A stretch of DNA of 64,000 nucleotides. Source: JANRLT01 sp041736895. GTDB taxonomy: Bacteria > Planctomycetota > Planctomycetia > Pirellulales > JALHPA01. The stretch is from contig JBGSSS010000008.1 of assembly GCA_041736895.1 (NCBI GenBank), forward strand, positions 1-64,000, written 5' to 3'. The position numbers and the translations under genes are program-made. The stretch's first letter is position 1. Each line of letters begins with the position of its first letter. Shown piece by piece: positions 44,626 through 53,199 of the stretch. The notes under the pieces were generated by a model. It ran no database searches, was not told the origin of the DNA, and worked only from the letters and a program-made list of their open reading frames with translations.

Positions 44626-45096
44626 TTAGGCATGGCGAATGGTTAGCAATGCGATGCCAAACATGATTCCCAAAATGTTCAGCAGTAGTATCATCAAGCC
44701 CACGCCGACAATTGTTTGCCAGCCAGTGTCGGTATTCTTTGCTGCGTCAGACTTGTGAGCGGAAGGCCAAATCCGCTGACGGGCCACATTGCAAACCCAA
44801 TTCCAATGCAGCATCACATGCACCAGGATCAGCAGCGTCAACACGGCGAGCACGATGAACTGGGCCTGAATCCATTCGTCGTAGCTATATCCCCACAGCG
44901 TCCAGCCGTTGCTGTCTTGTGCCCGAGGAAAAACAAAGCGAATCAGGAGACTAATCCCGGCCAAGACCATAAAAGCCACGCCCAAGAGACAGTCGAGCCA
45001 AAAATTGACATCCGTCCGAGTCCATTTTTGCCCCGTCGCTTTTTGTGGGACAGTCTGCTGCCCACGCTCCGTTGAGTTTGCCATAACGTTGTACAT
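44626..45096 (-). CDS. DUF4405-type membrane protein, end of the oxidase operon
   Basis: A 156-residue protein with three or four membrane segments (WLDCLLGVAFMVLAGISLLI; IVLAVLTLLILVHVMLHWNW; IVGVGLMILLLNILGIMFG). VHVMLHWNW, with paired His in a helix, is typical of DUF4405 and b-cytochrome-like membrane proteins, so heme binding is possible. An internal ATG five codons in (MANSTERG) is an alternative start. It is the last gene of the cbb3-type oxidase operon, 24 bp after the TauE/SafE-like gene. Function unknown; electron transfer or oxidase biogenesis is inferred. Confidence 0.75.
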   Translation of the reverse strand: MYNVMANSTERGQQTVPQKATGQKWTRTDVNFWLDCLLGVAFMVLAGISLLIRFVFPRAQDSNGWTLWGYSYDEWIQAQFIVLAVLTLLILVHVMLHWNWVCNVARQRIWPSAHKSDAAKNTDTGWQTIVGVGLMILLLNILGIMFGIALLTIRHA

Positions 45097-45120
45097 GAGG
45101 GGTGACTCGAGAATGCAAAC

Positions 45121-45933
45121 TCATTTGCAAAAGGGACAAACCTTTGGCGGGGCCGCAGGTTGCTGCTGGCTTGCTTGTACAGGCTCCTGCGCAGTCGCTT
45201 GCCAGGCCGTTGTTCCGCGCCAAAGTGAAAGCCCGCCGCTGATAATCAAACAGATCGCCGCGGCTTGCCACACGAACCTGCGCCAACGCACGGGAAACAA
45301 TTGGGTGCTCAACCCGGCCACGGTCATCATTGGCAATGTGCCAAGCCCGAACACCAGCATGGTGAGCCACGCTTCGAGCGGGTTCGTCCGGCTCGCGGCC
45401 AATGTCAGAAAAGCGTAAACCAGCCCGCACGGCAAGAAGCCCGTCACGGCACCGGCGACCAGCAGCGTGCTCTTCTGGGGATTGACGAGCAACGCATGAA
45501 AGATTTTTGCTGGCGAACAGCTTCCTTTCATGCCGTTGGCCGCAGCACAGCCGGGATTCTTCTCGGCCAAAATCGGCAGCAATGTTTTTGATTCAGGAAC
45601 TGGCTGCGCGCGGGTCCAGAATTTCGACAGCCGCCACCCGAGCGCACGCACGCCGCTAACGATCAACAGCACCCCGGCGACACCCGCGAAGATTGCTTGC
45701 CAAGGCAGGAGACTGTTCCCTTGCTGCTGCAACCAGCTGCTGCCTAGCCCAATGACGAGGCCCAAGAGCGAATACGTCGCCAAGCGTCCGCTACCGTAAG
45801 CCAATTGCCGCGCAAGGTTCTCGCGCCAGCCGTGACTGCGCAGACCGATCGTCACCGCAAAGCCGCCACACATGCCCAGGCAATGCGCCGAGCCGAGCAA
45901 ACTTCCGATCAACACCAAGGGCAAGTCGTTCAT
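45121..45933 (-). CDS. TauE/SafE-like (DsbD-type) membrane protein of the cbb3 operon
   Basis: A 270-residue protein with six or so membrane helices. Signature sequences are LLGSAHCLGMCGGFAVTIG at the N-terminus and VTGFLPCGLVYAFLTLA in the middle; the paired Cys-containing motifs match the family near cbb3 oxidase operons annotated as sulfite exporter TauE/SafE or DsbD_2. A soluble insert (about 105-145) and a C-terminal CPFCK also contain cysteines. It overlaps the copper ATPase gene by 4 bp (ATGA). A role in copper or thiol handling during oxidase maturation is inferred. Confidence 0.85.
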   Translation of the reverse strand: MNDLPLVLIGSLLGSAHCLGMCGGFAVTIGLRSHGWRENLARQLAYGSGRLATYSLLGLVIGLGSSWLQQQGNSLLPWQAIFAGVAGVLLIVSGVRALGWRLSKFWTRAQPVPESKTLLPILAEKNPGCAAANGMKGSCSPAKIFHALLVNPQKSTLLVAGAVTGFLPCGLVYAFLTLAASRTNPLEAWLTMLVFGLGTLPMMTVAGLSTQLFPVRWRRFVWQAAAICLIISGGLSLWRGTTAWQATAQEPVQASQQQPAAPPKVCPFCK

Positions 45934-48248
45934 TGGCGCAGCAACTCCTCGGCAGCGACCTGCCGCGTCTCGAGTTTCTGCGTTGGAATGCTAGGCTCGG
46001 CGTTGGCCGCAACATCGCTGGGCAAAGGGACTGCCGCCAGCCGCATGCTGTTGCCAATCACGACCAAACTGCCAGCTACCATGAAGAAAGCAGCCCATAT
46101 TGGGTTCAGCTTGCCCGCGACCGCGAGGGCGATGCCGACGAGATTGTAGCCAAAGGCCCAGGCCAAATTCTGCCGCACCACGCGCAAGGTCAGCCGCGCC
46201 AATTCAATGGTCCAGGGAATCCGCGCCAGATCATTCCCCAGCAAACAAACATCGGCCGATTGCCGCGAAATATCGGCACCGTAGCCCAGGGCAATGCCGA
46301 CGTCCGCCGCGGCGAGAGCCGGCGCGTCGTTGATACCATCGCCGACCATGACGACCTGTTGGCCGCGCGCTTGATGCTCGCGAATCCGCGCTGTTTTTTC
46401 AGCGGGTAACACTCCTCCGATAGCTTGCAACCCCAGTTCCCGTGCGAATCGTTCCACCCGTGCCGGTTGGTCCCCGCTTAGGAGCTCCGTTTGCCAACCG
46501 TGCGCGCGCAACGTTGCTAGTAGCGCCGGCACCTCGCCGCGAATCGACTCTTGAAACTCAAAGCCGCACCGCACTGTTCCAGCTATCGCCAAATAGACCC
46601 AAGCACCAGCGCCATCATGTACCCCGGAAGCAACATTCAATGCCGCTGGCCAAGCTATCTGCCATTCGTTCATTAGACGGGCATTGCCGAGCAGAACCGA
46701 GACGCGCGAACCGTGACCTTCAAGCAACACACCTGCCAAACCTTGACCGGGCAAGGTTTGGATTTCGTCCAAGCGATAATCGGTCGTGACCGCGACATCG
46801 TGCGGAACTTGCGCGGCTTGAACAATGGCGCGCGAGACGGGATGCTGTGAATGTTCGGCAAGGAGCTTGGCAATCTGTAGAGCAACCGTGGGCGAAAACC
46901 CCGGCTCACAGTCAATTCGTTCCAGTGTTAGTTTGCCGGTCGTGAGCGTTCCCGTCTTATCGAAGACGAGGACCGACGAACCGGCCAGTTGTTCGAGCGC
47001 GCGGCCATTGCGAAACAGGACCTGCGCCTGCGACGCTCGGCCCATGCTGGTCCACAGCGCGAGCGGCGTCGCGATTCCGAGCGCACACGGACAAGCAATC
47101 AGAATCACGGCCAGCGCCGCAAGCACACCTGCACTCCACGATCCGCCAGCCGCATGAAATATCAACGTTGCCAGCGCGATTAGCAGCACCGTGGGGGTGA
47201 AAACCGCCGCGATTCGATCGACTAGTTGTTGATAACGGCCGGCTTCGAGTTGGGCCGCGCGCACGGCTTGAATGATCCGATGCAGCGAACTGTGCTGACT
47301 CGCGGCAGTGCATTCGAGGACGAGGCTGCCGTCCAACGACAACGCTCCGCCCGGGACTTCCATTCCGGGTTCGCGTGCCAACGGCTGGCTTTCGCCGTTG
47401 ACCAGTTGCTCATCGACCGCGGCACGGCCGGCAATGATTCGCGCATCGACCGGAATCCGCTCGCCCGCTTGAATCCAGAGCCGATCACCCGGCTTGATCG
47501 CGGCGAGCGGGATCGTTTCAAAGCAGGAATCATTTAAGCTGCCCAGCGACAAACCGCGATCGCGATGCAAGCGGCGCACCGTCTCGGGCAACAACGCGGC
47601 CAGCGAATCGATTGCCGCCGTCGCACGAATCTTGCCCAGCGACTCCAACCAACGCCCCAACGTGACCAGGCACAAAACGACGCAAGCGATCTCGCAGTAG
47701 ACCGCGCCTTGACCTTGCCAAAGCGAAAAACCGCTGTACCCCAGCGCGGCGGCGACTCCGGCAAGCAGCAGCGCATCGGTCGCCAACCGGCCTTGCCGCA
47801 GTTGCGATTTGGCTTCTTGATAAAGCGGCTCGCCGAGCATCCAGAGCACCGGCAAACTCAACAGCCAACTCGCCCAGCGCAGGACTTCGGCCAACAAGAC
47901 GGCTGTGCTTTCGTGTAGTGATTCCGGCACGCCATAAACATCGATCGACCAGAGAACCATCGTGATCATCGTCACGTTGATCGTCAGAAACAGACTCGCC
48001 AACAAGCGAACCAGCCAGCGGCTGCACAGAACTTCGTCGCTTTGTTCACTCGCCACAGCCGCGGCAAAGCGGCAGCCAGAGCAGCAATACCGCGGCTCGT
48101 CTGTGGCCGGTGAATCTTGCTCCAACTCGGGCGAAACAGTAGCCTTCGTCCACGGCCAACGCCAGCGCAGGGGACGAGGCAGAGGCAGCCCGCAGTAATC
48201 ACAAGCCTCGATCGCCTCGTCGGAGATGTCGTGAGCGATGGCGATCAT
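45930..48248 (-). CDS. ccoI: Copper-type P-type ATPase (CcoI/FixI-like)
   Basis: A 772-residue heavy-metal P1B ATPase that probably exports Cu for CuB-site assembly in the oxidase. Starting at 48248 (ATGA overlap with the preceding gene), it has N-terminal CDYCG (16-20) and YCCSGC (54-59), then the metal-passage motif CPC (386-388), phosphorylation motif DKTGTLTTG (430-438), HP in EHSQHPVSRAI and GDGINDAPAL. A longer frame from 48332 exists but lacks support. Instead of a classical HMA domain it carries the Cys-rich segment typical of CcoI/FixI. Assignment to CcoI rests on context with ccoN and ccoO. Confidence 0.9.
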   Translation of the reverse strand: MIAIAHDISDEAIEACDYCGLPLPRPLRWRWPWTKATVSPELEQDSPATDEPRYCCSGCRFAAAVASEQSDEVLCSRWLVRLLASLFLTINVTMITMVLWSIDVYGVPESLHESTAVLLAEVLRWASWLLSLPVLWMLGEPLYQEAKSQLRQGRLATDALLLAGVAAALGYSGFSLWQGQGAVYCEIACVVLCLVTLGRWLESLGKIRATAAIDSLAALLPETVRRLHRDRGLSLGSLNDSCFETIPLAAIKPGDRLWIQAGERIPVDARIIAGRAAVDEQLVNGESQPLAREPGMEVPGGALSLDGSLVLECTAASQHSSLHRIIQAVRAAQLEAGRYQQLVDRIAAVFTPTVLLIALATLIFHAAGGSWSAGVLAALAVILIACPCALGIATPLALWTSMGRASQAQVLFRNGRALEQLAGSSVLVFDKTGTLTTGKLTLERIDCEPGFSPTVALQIAKLLAEHSQHPVSRAIVQAAQVPHDVAVTTDYRLDEIQTLPGQGLAGVLLEGHGSRVSVLLGNARLMNEWQIAWPAALNVASGVHDGAGAWVYLAIAGTVRCGFEFQESIRGEVPALLATLRAHGWQTELLSGDQPARVERFARELGLQAIGGVLPAEKTARIREHQARGQQVVMVGDGINDAPALAAADVGIALGYGADISRQSADVCLLGNDLARIPWTIELARLTLRVVRQNLAWAFGYNLVGIALAVAGKLNPIWAAFFMVAGSLVVIGNSMRLAAVPLPSDVAANAEPSIPTQKLETRQVAAEELLRQ

Positions 48249-48427
48249 TGGCCGAGAAATTTCTGCGCTTGCAGATCGGGAAACAGATAAGTGATCGTGT
48301 AGTACGCGGCGAAGATCCAAAAGCCGATCCATACCACGCGGACGTACCAGGGGATCCGGTTGGTGACGTAATCGTGGTATTCGCCTTCGGCCTGCGGGGA
48401 ATGCGGATCGGGATTCGTGGTGTTCAT
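48245..48427 (-). CDS. Small single-helix protein resembling the CcoP membrane anchor
   Basis: A 60-residue protein. A polar N-terminus (MNTTNPDPHSPQAEGEYHDY) leads to IPWYVRVVWIGFWIFAAYYT, one membrane helix, and a short tail. The pattern resembles the N-terminal anchor of CcoP/FixP without the attached heme c domains. The start at 48427 is preferred over 48481, which adds 18 residues without a ribosome-binding site. Its stop overlaps the ATPase start. With the diheme cytochrome c encoded at the operon head, it may be the anchor half of a split CcoP, or a CcoQ-like subunit. Confidence 0.75.
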   Translation of the reverse strand: MNTTNPDPHSPQAEGEYHDYVTNRIPWYVRVVWIGFWIFAAYYTITYLFPDLQAQKFLGQ

Positions 48428-48494
48428 CTGATTTTTGGAAATGAAAAATTCAAGTGCCGATTGAGGGCGTGAGGCCAACATGTTTTTTCGTCGC

Positions 48495-48830
48495 TTACGC
48501 GCCGGGTTGTGCTGACCTTGTGGGAATGTCAGTCTGTTCTTGCTCCAACAGATCGAGCATGTGCTCGTTGGTCAGCATGATGAGCTTCGGCTCTTCGAGG
48601 CTGCGGAACATGCCGTTCAGCACGGCCCAAATGAAGAGCAGCAAAAACCCCGTGCTTGCCAGGATGTAATTCACCACCGGCGTGACGGCAAATGCCCATT
48701 CGGCTTGGCCGCGAAAGACAGCGATCAGCATTTGCAGCTTGCCGCCAAATGTCACCAGGCACGGCCCCAGGATGACTAGGCAAATGATCAGCCACTTGAG
48801 CATCTTCTGGCGTTTTGTCAGCGCGGCCAT
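48495..48830 (-). CDS. Small two-helix membrane protein in the cbb3 operon
   Basis: A 111-residue protein with two membrane helices (WLIICLVILGPCLVTFGG; VVNYILASTGFLLLFIWAVL) and a cytoplasmic Glu-rich tail (about 80-111). No family recognised. It starts 2 bp after the ccoO stop, so translation is coupled. It probably is an accessory subunit or assembly factor specific to this oxidase type. Confidence 0.75.
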   Translation of the reverse strand: MAALTKRQKMLKWLIICLVILGPCLVTFGGKLQMLIAVFRGQAEWAFAVTPVVNYILASTGFLLLFIWAVLNGMFRSLEEPKLIMLTNEHMLDLLEQEQTDIPTRSAQPGA

Positions 48831-48832
48831 AG

Positions 48833-49612
48833 TTATTCCTCGTTGGAGTTGGTTGTCGGTGCTGGCTTGTCCGCGGCGGCTTCACTCGGCTTTGCCGCGT
48901 CAGGTGCTTTTTCAGCCGCCGGGGCAGGGGGCGTTACCTCGGGCAAGACGGTCGTCGCCGGCAACTGACCGCCGGGATCGTCCTTTGGCTGATAGGCCTC
49001 ATACAGTGGATAACTTTCAAGCCACGAACCGAGCCATTGCACATACATGATGATGGCCAACCCGCGCTTGTTCGGCTTGCCCGGATCGTTGTCGTCGAAG
49101 AACCAAGGGTAGTTCGGCATGGGCGAATCGGCGGAGACGCTTTTGGGTTTCCAGAAATGCTGTGCGTGCCAGTCGTTGCCGCGGCGGCCACCTTCGCGGC
49201 TGAGGTCAGGTCCCACACGCCGCGTGCCGAACATGACCGGCCGCTGGAGCACATTTTGATACTCTTCGGTGCGCGCGACGGGTCCGAAGCGTTTGGATTC
49301 GTTCGCCACGGGCCGGACGAATTGGCTATGACAATGCCAGCAAGCTTCGCCGACATAGATCTTGCGCCCTTCGGCGAGCAACTCGGCATAGCTTTCTTTG
49401 CTCGCTTCGCCGACGTACTTCTTGAATTGCTCCGGGTAGCGTCGCGCGAGATCTTCGCCCGAGTAGACAACGTTGGGATTCACGAGCTGCGCTAATTGGC
49501 GCTCGGGCATGTTTTCGTACATCAGGATCGGGACGAGTCCGTTGCTGATAAAAGCAAAAATGAAAAACCCGAGTCCGGCGATCCAAAGCACGCCTGCTTT
49601 TGATTCAAACAT
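48833..49612 (-). CDS. ccoO: cbb3-type oxidase monoheme subunit CcoO
   Basis: A 259-residue membrane-anchored cytochrome c subunit. An N-terminal helix (VLWIAGLGFFIFAFISNGLV) is followed by the CcoO heme site EACWHCHSQFVRP (C91, C94, H95) and the characteristic RFGPVARTEEYQ, GTRRVGPDLSREGGRRG and SPMPNYPWF, which supplies the distal Met region. The C-terminal 55 residues are Pro/Ala-rich and unrelated to typical CcoO. It passes electrons to the catalytic subunit CcoN, whose gene is 63 bp upstream. Confidence 0.93.
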   Translation of the reverse strand: MFESKAGVLWIAGLGFFIFAFISNGLVPILMYENMPERQLAQLVNPNVVYSGEDLARRYPEQFKKYVGEASKESYAELLAEGRKIYVGEACWHCHSQFVRPVANESKRFGPVARTEEYQNVLQRPVMFGTRRVGPDLSREGGRRGNDWHAQHFWKPKSVSADSPMPNYPWFFDDNDPGKPNKRGLAIIMYVQWLGSWLESYPLYEAYQPKDDPGGQLPATTVLPEVTPPAPAAEKAPDAAKPSEAAADKPAPTTNSNEE

Positions 49613-49675
49613 TGCGAAACTACCTGAAAGAAACGACGAAACAGTTCATGAAGCGCAACCAACCGACTCAACGCC

Positions 49676-51058
49676 TTAGGCTGTTACGGCCTCGACAGTG
49701 GGCGATAGCACGGTCTTGTAAATGTTGTAAAGGAACACGATCAACCCGCCGAACATCGCGAGGCCGGCGAAAATTCGCACGACCCAAAAGTGATGTGACA
49801 CGGCGACGCTGACATCCCACGACGACAGCGACACCCAGTGATACCCCTGAAAGAGCCCCGCCAATGTCAGATCCAAAAACATGACGGTGATGCCGAACGC
49901 CGAGAGCCAGAAATGCCACTCGAGCAGCTTGCGGCTGTACCACGGCTTGTGCAGCAACCGTGGAATCAAGTACGTCATGATGCCCATCAGCCAAATCGTA
50001 AAGACGCCGAACATGACCAGATGCGCGTGCCCGACGACCCAATCACTAAAATGGATCATCTCTTGGAACGTCAGCGTGACCTGCAACGCGCATTGAAAGC
50101 AGGTGATAAAGTAGTTGACCATCCCGAAATAAAACCACCGCAGCGGCATGTTGGTAACCAACTCGTGACCGCTGCCGCGCAGGGTGCCAAAGAAGTTGAT
50201 GATCACTGTAAAGACCACGAGTTCCACCGCGATTGTCGAGATCACCGCGCCGTATTGCAGGAACATCGGGATCGGCGTGTAGAGAAAGTGGTGGATGCCT
50301 TGCAACGGATAGAAAAATGCCAAGCCCCAAAAACCGACGAGCGACAACCCGTGCGACCACATTGGTTTCTTGAGCAAGATCGGCACAAAGAAATACATCG
50401 AACCCCAACCCAGCGGCGTGATGAACAGCCCGACGAGATCGTGAATGAACAACCCGGCCACCGCGCCGCCGCTTGTTCCCGGCGCGACGTATTCCGGAAT
50501 GAAATTCCCCATCGCGTACGTCAAAAATGTCCAGACGAACATCGCCAGGAAGTACCACAGCGTGACATACAGCGGCCCGCGCGAACGGGCGATCGGGGGA
50601 ATGAAGTTCAACGCGACGAGAAAGAGTCCGACCTGGGCGATCGGATCGATCCAGACCGGCGTCTCGCCCCACTCGACGCCTTGGGCTTCTCCCAGCAGCA
50701 AACCGACGGCCGTAGCCAGGACGATCGCCTGCCAAGCGAAGAAGATGGTATACGAGAGCTTGACGCTCAAGACCTGCCGTAGCGTCAAGCGCGGCACGAT
50801 CCAATACAAGCACCCGAGAAACGCGTTGACAAAGAAGCCGTAAGCCACGGCGTTCGTGTGCAGCATCCGCCAGCGGCCCGGCGAAAAGAGTTCGATGCCA
50901 TCGAGCGGATTCCAACTGACCAATTGCAGCGCCATCAGCAGGCCGGCGAGCATGTTGATGCTCAGAAAGGTCAGTGCCGCTAGGAAGTGCCACCACACCA
51001 ACCGCGTAATCACTAGCTCGCGGATATTGATGTCGGTCAGTGTCGTCTCGCGATGCAT
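49676..51058 (-). CDS. ccoN: cbb3-type cytochrome c oxidase catalytic subunit CcoN
   Basis: A 460-residue, 12-helix oxygen-reducing subunit. Ligands expected for a C-family heme-copper oxidase are visible: H67 (low-spin heme, LHTNAVAYGF), H206 (CuB, FIHDLVG), H256/H257 (CuB, GIHHFLY) and H344/H346 (VVGHAHLVMFG). Y250 in AFFYPLQGIHH fits the Tyr cross-linked in C-family enzymes. The high-affinity enzyme works at low oxygen. The gene lies third in the operon, after a diheme cytochrome and a membrane protein. Confidence 0.95.
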   Translation of the reverse strand: MHRETTLTDINIRELVITRLVWWHFLAALTFLSINMLAGLLMALQLVSWNPLDGIELFSPGRWRMLHTNAVAYGFFVNAFLGCLYWIVPRLTLRQVLSVKLSYTIFFAWQAIVLATAVGLLLGEAQGVEWGETPVWIDPIAQVGLFLVALNFIPPIARSRGPLYVTLWYFLAMFVWTFLTYAMGNFIPEYVAPGTSGGAVAGLFIHDLVGLFITPLGWGSMYFFVPILLKKPMWSHGLSLVGFWGLAFFYPLQGIHHFLYTPIPMFLQYGAVISTIAVELVVFTVIINFFGTLRGSGHELVTNMPLRWFYFGMVNYFITCFQCALQVTLTFQEMIHFSDWVVGHAHLVMFGVFTIWLMGIMTYLIPRLLHKPWYSRKLLEWHFWLSAFGITVMFLDLTLAGLFQGYHWVSLSSWDVSVAVSHHFWVVRIFAGLAMFGGLIVFLYNIYKTVLSPTVEAVTA

Positions 51059-51114
51059 CGAACGTTCTCAACAAAGAAATGAAACCTGACAAATTGCCCC
51101 AGGCGAACCACGAA

Positions 51115-51753
51115 CTATTCCGAGTCTTGCTCGGACAATTTGTGATACGGCACAAACGCTCCCCAGGGGTACAACAACGCCATCGTTGCGCCGAACACGA
51201 CATGCGTCAGCATCGCGACCCATGACGGGATCAATTCGACAATCCAGCGCCCGCCGAGCAACGCCGGCTGGAGCCAATCCAATATCAAATAAAAATTCAC
51301 CACCCAGATCGCCGCCCCCAACAAGCAACCCGCGAGCAACCGGCGGAGAGTGCTGGCAGCGGGCATGAAGCGGCTGAAGAAGACTTGAAACAACATGCCG
51401 TACAGCATGCCCGTCCCGATGTACAGGAAACAGCCAATCGTCAGCGTCAATCCATTACTCATCGAGAGGGCTCTTTCGCCCATCGGAAACGTGAGATAAA
51501 CCTGGATTAACCGCAACGGATGCTGATCAGGATTGCCAAACGCGCGCCAGGCATACGACCCGACGATGTTGCATAGCAAACTGACGATGGCCGCCAGTCC
51601 GCCGAGCAAAAATCCGCTCAGCGTGTGATACGCGGCATAGTAACCCTGGGTCCGCCACGGTTCGCGCTGCTGCGCGACGCCGAGTTCACCTTCGAGTTCG
51701 GTGACCCGATCACGCAGCAGGTCGAGTTCACGTTGTTTCGATTGTTCGTCCAT
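51115..51753 (-). CDS. Four-helix membrane protein in the oxidase operon
   Basis: A 212-residue protein. The first 30 residues are a short coiled coil (KQRELDLLRDRVTELEGELG), followed by about four membrane helices (LSGFLLGGLAAIVSLLCNIV; LTIGCFLYIGTGMLYGMLF; LAGCLLGAAIWVVNFYLIL; VAMLTHVVFGATMALLYPWG). No family recognised. The ATG at 51753 is chosen because the longer frame to 51912 would overlap the upstream cytochrome gene by 100 bp. Its position just before ccoN suggests an accessory role in the complex. Confidence 0.8.
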   Translation of the reverse strand: MDEQSKQRELDLLRDRVTELEGELGVAQQREPWRTQGYYAAYHTLSGFLLGGLAAIVSLLCNIVGSYAWRAFGNPDQHPLRLIQVYLTFPMGERALSMSNGLTLTIGCFLYIGTGMLYGMLFQVFFSRFMPAASTLRRLLAGCLLGAAIWVVNFYLILDWLQPALLGGRWIVELIPSWVAMLTHVVFGATMALLYPWGAFVPYHKLSEQDSE

Positions 51754-51811
51754 AGCGGAGATTAAATGGCAAAGCGTCAGAGGTTGGGCATGTTCTTCAA
51801 AGGCTGGCAAA

Positions 51812-52963
51812 TCACTTGGGCGTGGCTGCGGTTGATGTCGTCGCTGGTTCCTTGGCAAAAACCGAATCGGCCGCGTTTTCCCGCCGCCGCGCGCTCGCGA
51901 TATATTGCACATAATGCACCAGATCCCAAACCAACTCCGGCTTCTTGCTCAAGTCGGCATACCGCGACGGCATTGGCTCGATGCCGATCATGATGCGGCG
52001 ATAGATATCGATGGAACGGCCGCCGCCGTGAAACATGCCCGCGCTCAAATCCGCGGCGCGCGACAGATTGCCCCAGTTGTCTTGAAAACTCTTGGCTTGC
52101 TCCGGCGGGATATCCATCCCGCGGCCATCGTTGCCGTGACAGCCGTAACAGTTGCCAACGTTGTTCAAGAACGCCTCGCGTCCCCGCGCGACCGATTCGA
52201 GTGTGAACCGCGGCTCTGTTGTCAGAGGCTGCAAGATGAAATCATCCGCCTTGTTCCAATCCGCCGCGATTGCTTGAACTTGTTGTTCGACAACGTCCTC
52301 GACGAAGCGAACTGGGCGAACTTGCTCTTCGGCTTCGGGATTTCCGCCATCCTCCTTGGGCAAGTTTTCGAACACATCCTCTTCGGCTTCGACCTGCGAG
52401 AGGATGCGATATTCCAGTTCTCCTCGCTGCGACAAGTAACGGACATAGTCGATTAAATCTTCAACCTCTTGCTCCGGCAGCAGCGGAAACGCCGGCATCG
52501 AGGTGCCTATCGCCCCGCGGCGAATCACGGCAGCCAGATCGTCGCGCGTCGGTTTCTTCTTGCGATTGCCCGAGGGATTCTCGAGATCGATCGTGCTGAT
52601 AAATTTGAAGATCCCTTTGCGATAGTCGCGCGGCTTGGGATTCAACGCCGCGGCTGCGGGACCAGCCCCATTGCCCGCATCGCCATGACACGCGGCGCAG
52701 CGCTGTTGAAAAGCGGCTTGCCCGGCGAGCAATCGGGTGGTCGAAAACTCGGGATCACTGAGCAACTTCGGCTGCGCTGGGGTGCCAGCCAGCTCCGTGA
52801 TTTTGCGAGCCAAGAGTTGTTGTTGCGGCGGCGTTAGCTTGGCCGTTTCGGCGCGCGCGGGATATGTAATTTCTTCACGCTGACGGCAGCCGACACCTGA
52901 CATTGCTACAAGCATCAAACCAAGCGGGGCGACCGCAGAACAACGCGCAGCAAACGCAGGCAT
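51812..52963 (-). CDS. Diheme cytochrome c, first gene of the cbb3 operon
   Basis: A 383-residue exported cytochrome c. The leader ends VAMSGVGCRQRE, so C26 may be lipid-modified, although the lipobox is weak. Heme site 1 is CAACHGDAGNGAG (C89, C92, H93) and site 2 is CYGCHGNDGRGMD (C271, C274, H275), each followed by Met-containing segments (GTSMPAFPL; IEPMPSRYADL) as distal ligands. An acidic linker separates the domains. GAGG lies upstream of the ATG. Two mono-heme domains equal the CcoP content, so it may deliver electrons in place of CcoP. A sigma54 promoter lies about 45 nt upstream. Confidence 0.88.
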   Translation of the reverse strand: MPAFAARCSAVAPLGLMLVAMSGVGCRQREEITYPARAETAKLTPPQQQLLARKITELAGTPAQPKLLSDPEFSTTRLLAGQAAFQQRCAACHGDAGNGAGPAAAALNPKPRDYRKGIFKFISTIDLENPSGNRKKKPTRDDLAAVIRRGAIGTSMPAFPLLPEQEVEDLIDYVRYLSQRGELEYRILSQVEAEEDVFENLPKEDGGNPEAEEQVRPVRFVEDVVEQQVQAIAADWNKADDFILQPLTTEPRFTLESVARGREAFLNNVGNCYGCHGNDGRGMDIPPEQAKSFQDNWGNLSRAADLSAGMFHGGGRSIDIYRRIMIGIEPMPSRYADLSKKPELVWDLVHYVQYIASARRRENAADSVFAKEPATTSTAATPK

Positions 52964-53017
52964 CCGAGACCTCAGGAAACGTAACGACGATGACGAAGCA
53001 ACGACGTTGACGCTCTA

Positions 53018-53033
53018 GGCAAGAGGCGTGCCA
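53018..53033 (-). promoter_or_regulatory. Sigma54 (-24/-12) promoter of the cbb3 oxidase operon
   Basis: Read on the minus strand the sequence is TGGCAC-gcctc-TTGCC, matching all six bases of the -24 element and the TTGC of the -12 element with exact 5-bp spacing. Predicted start near 53007, about 44 nt before the ATG at 52963. Confidence 0.82.
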
Positions 53034-53152
53034 AGACACTTGTGAATTGCCTTTTTCTCTGACAACTGAGAGCAACTGCCGTGAATCACTTTACTAACGC
53101 ACTCGATAAGAAAGCAGCGCGTTTCAAGTCAGGCGACTGCGTGAGAGATGAA

Positions 53153-53199
53153 GTGTGCATAATCGCACACACCAGGTTTCACTGCGTGCGTTCTGGCGC
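53153..53199. promoter_or_regulatory. Paired dyads, candidate activator sites upstream of the oxidase operon
   Basis: GTGTGC-ataatc-GCACAC (53153-53170) contains GTGC-N6-GCAC, and GTGCGTTCTGGCGC (53186-53199) is a one-mismatch version. Their centres are 31 bp apart, three helical turns, about 154 and 185 bp upstream of the predicted start. The same dyad type precedes the usp operon. Confidence 0.5.
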
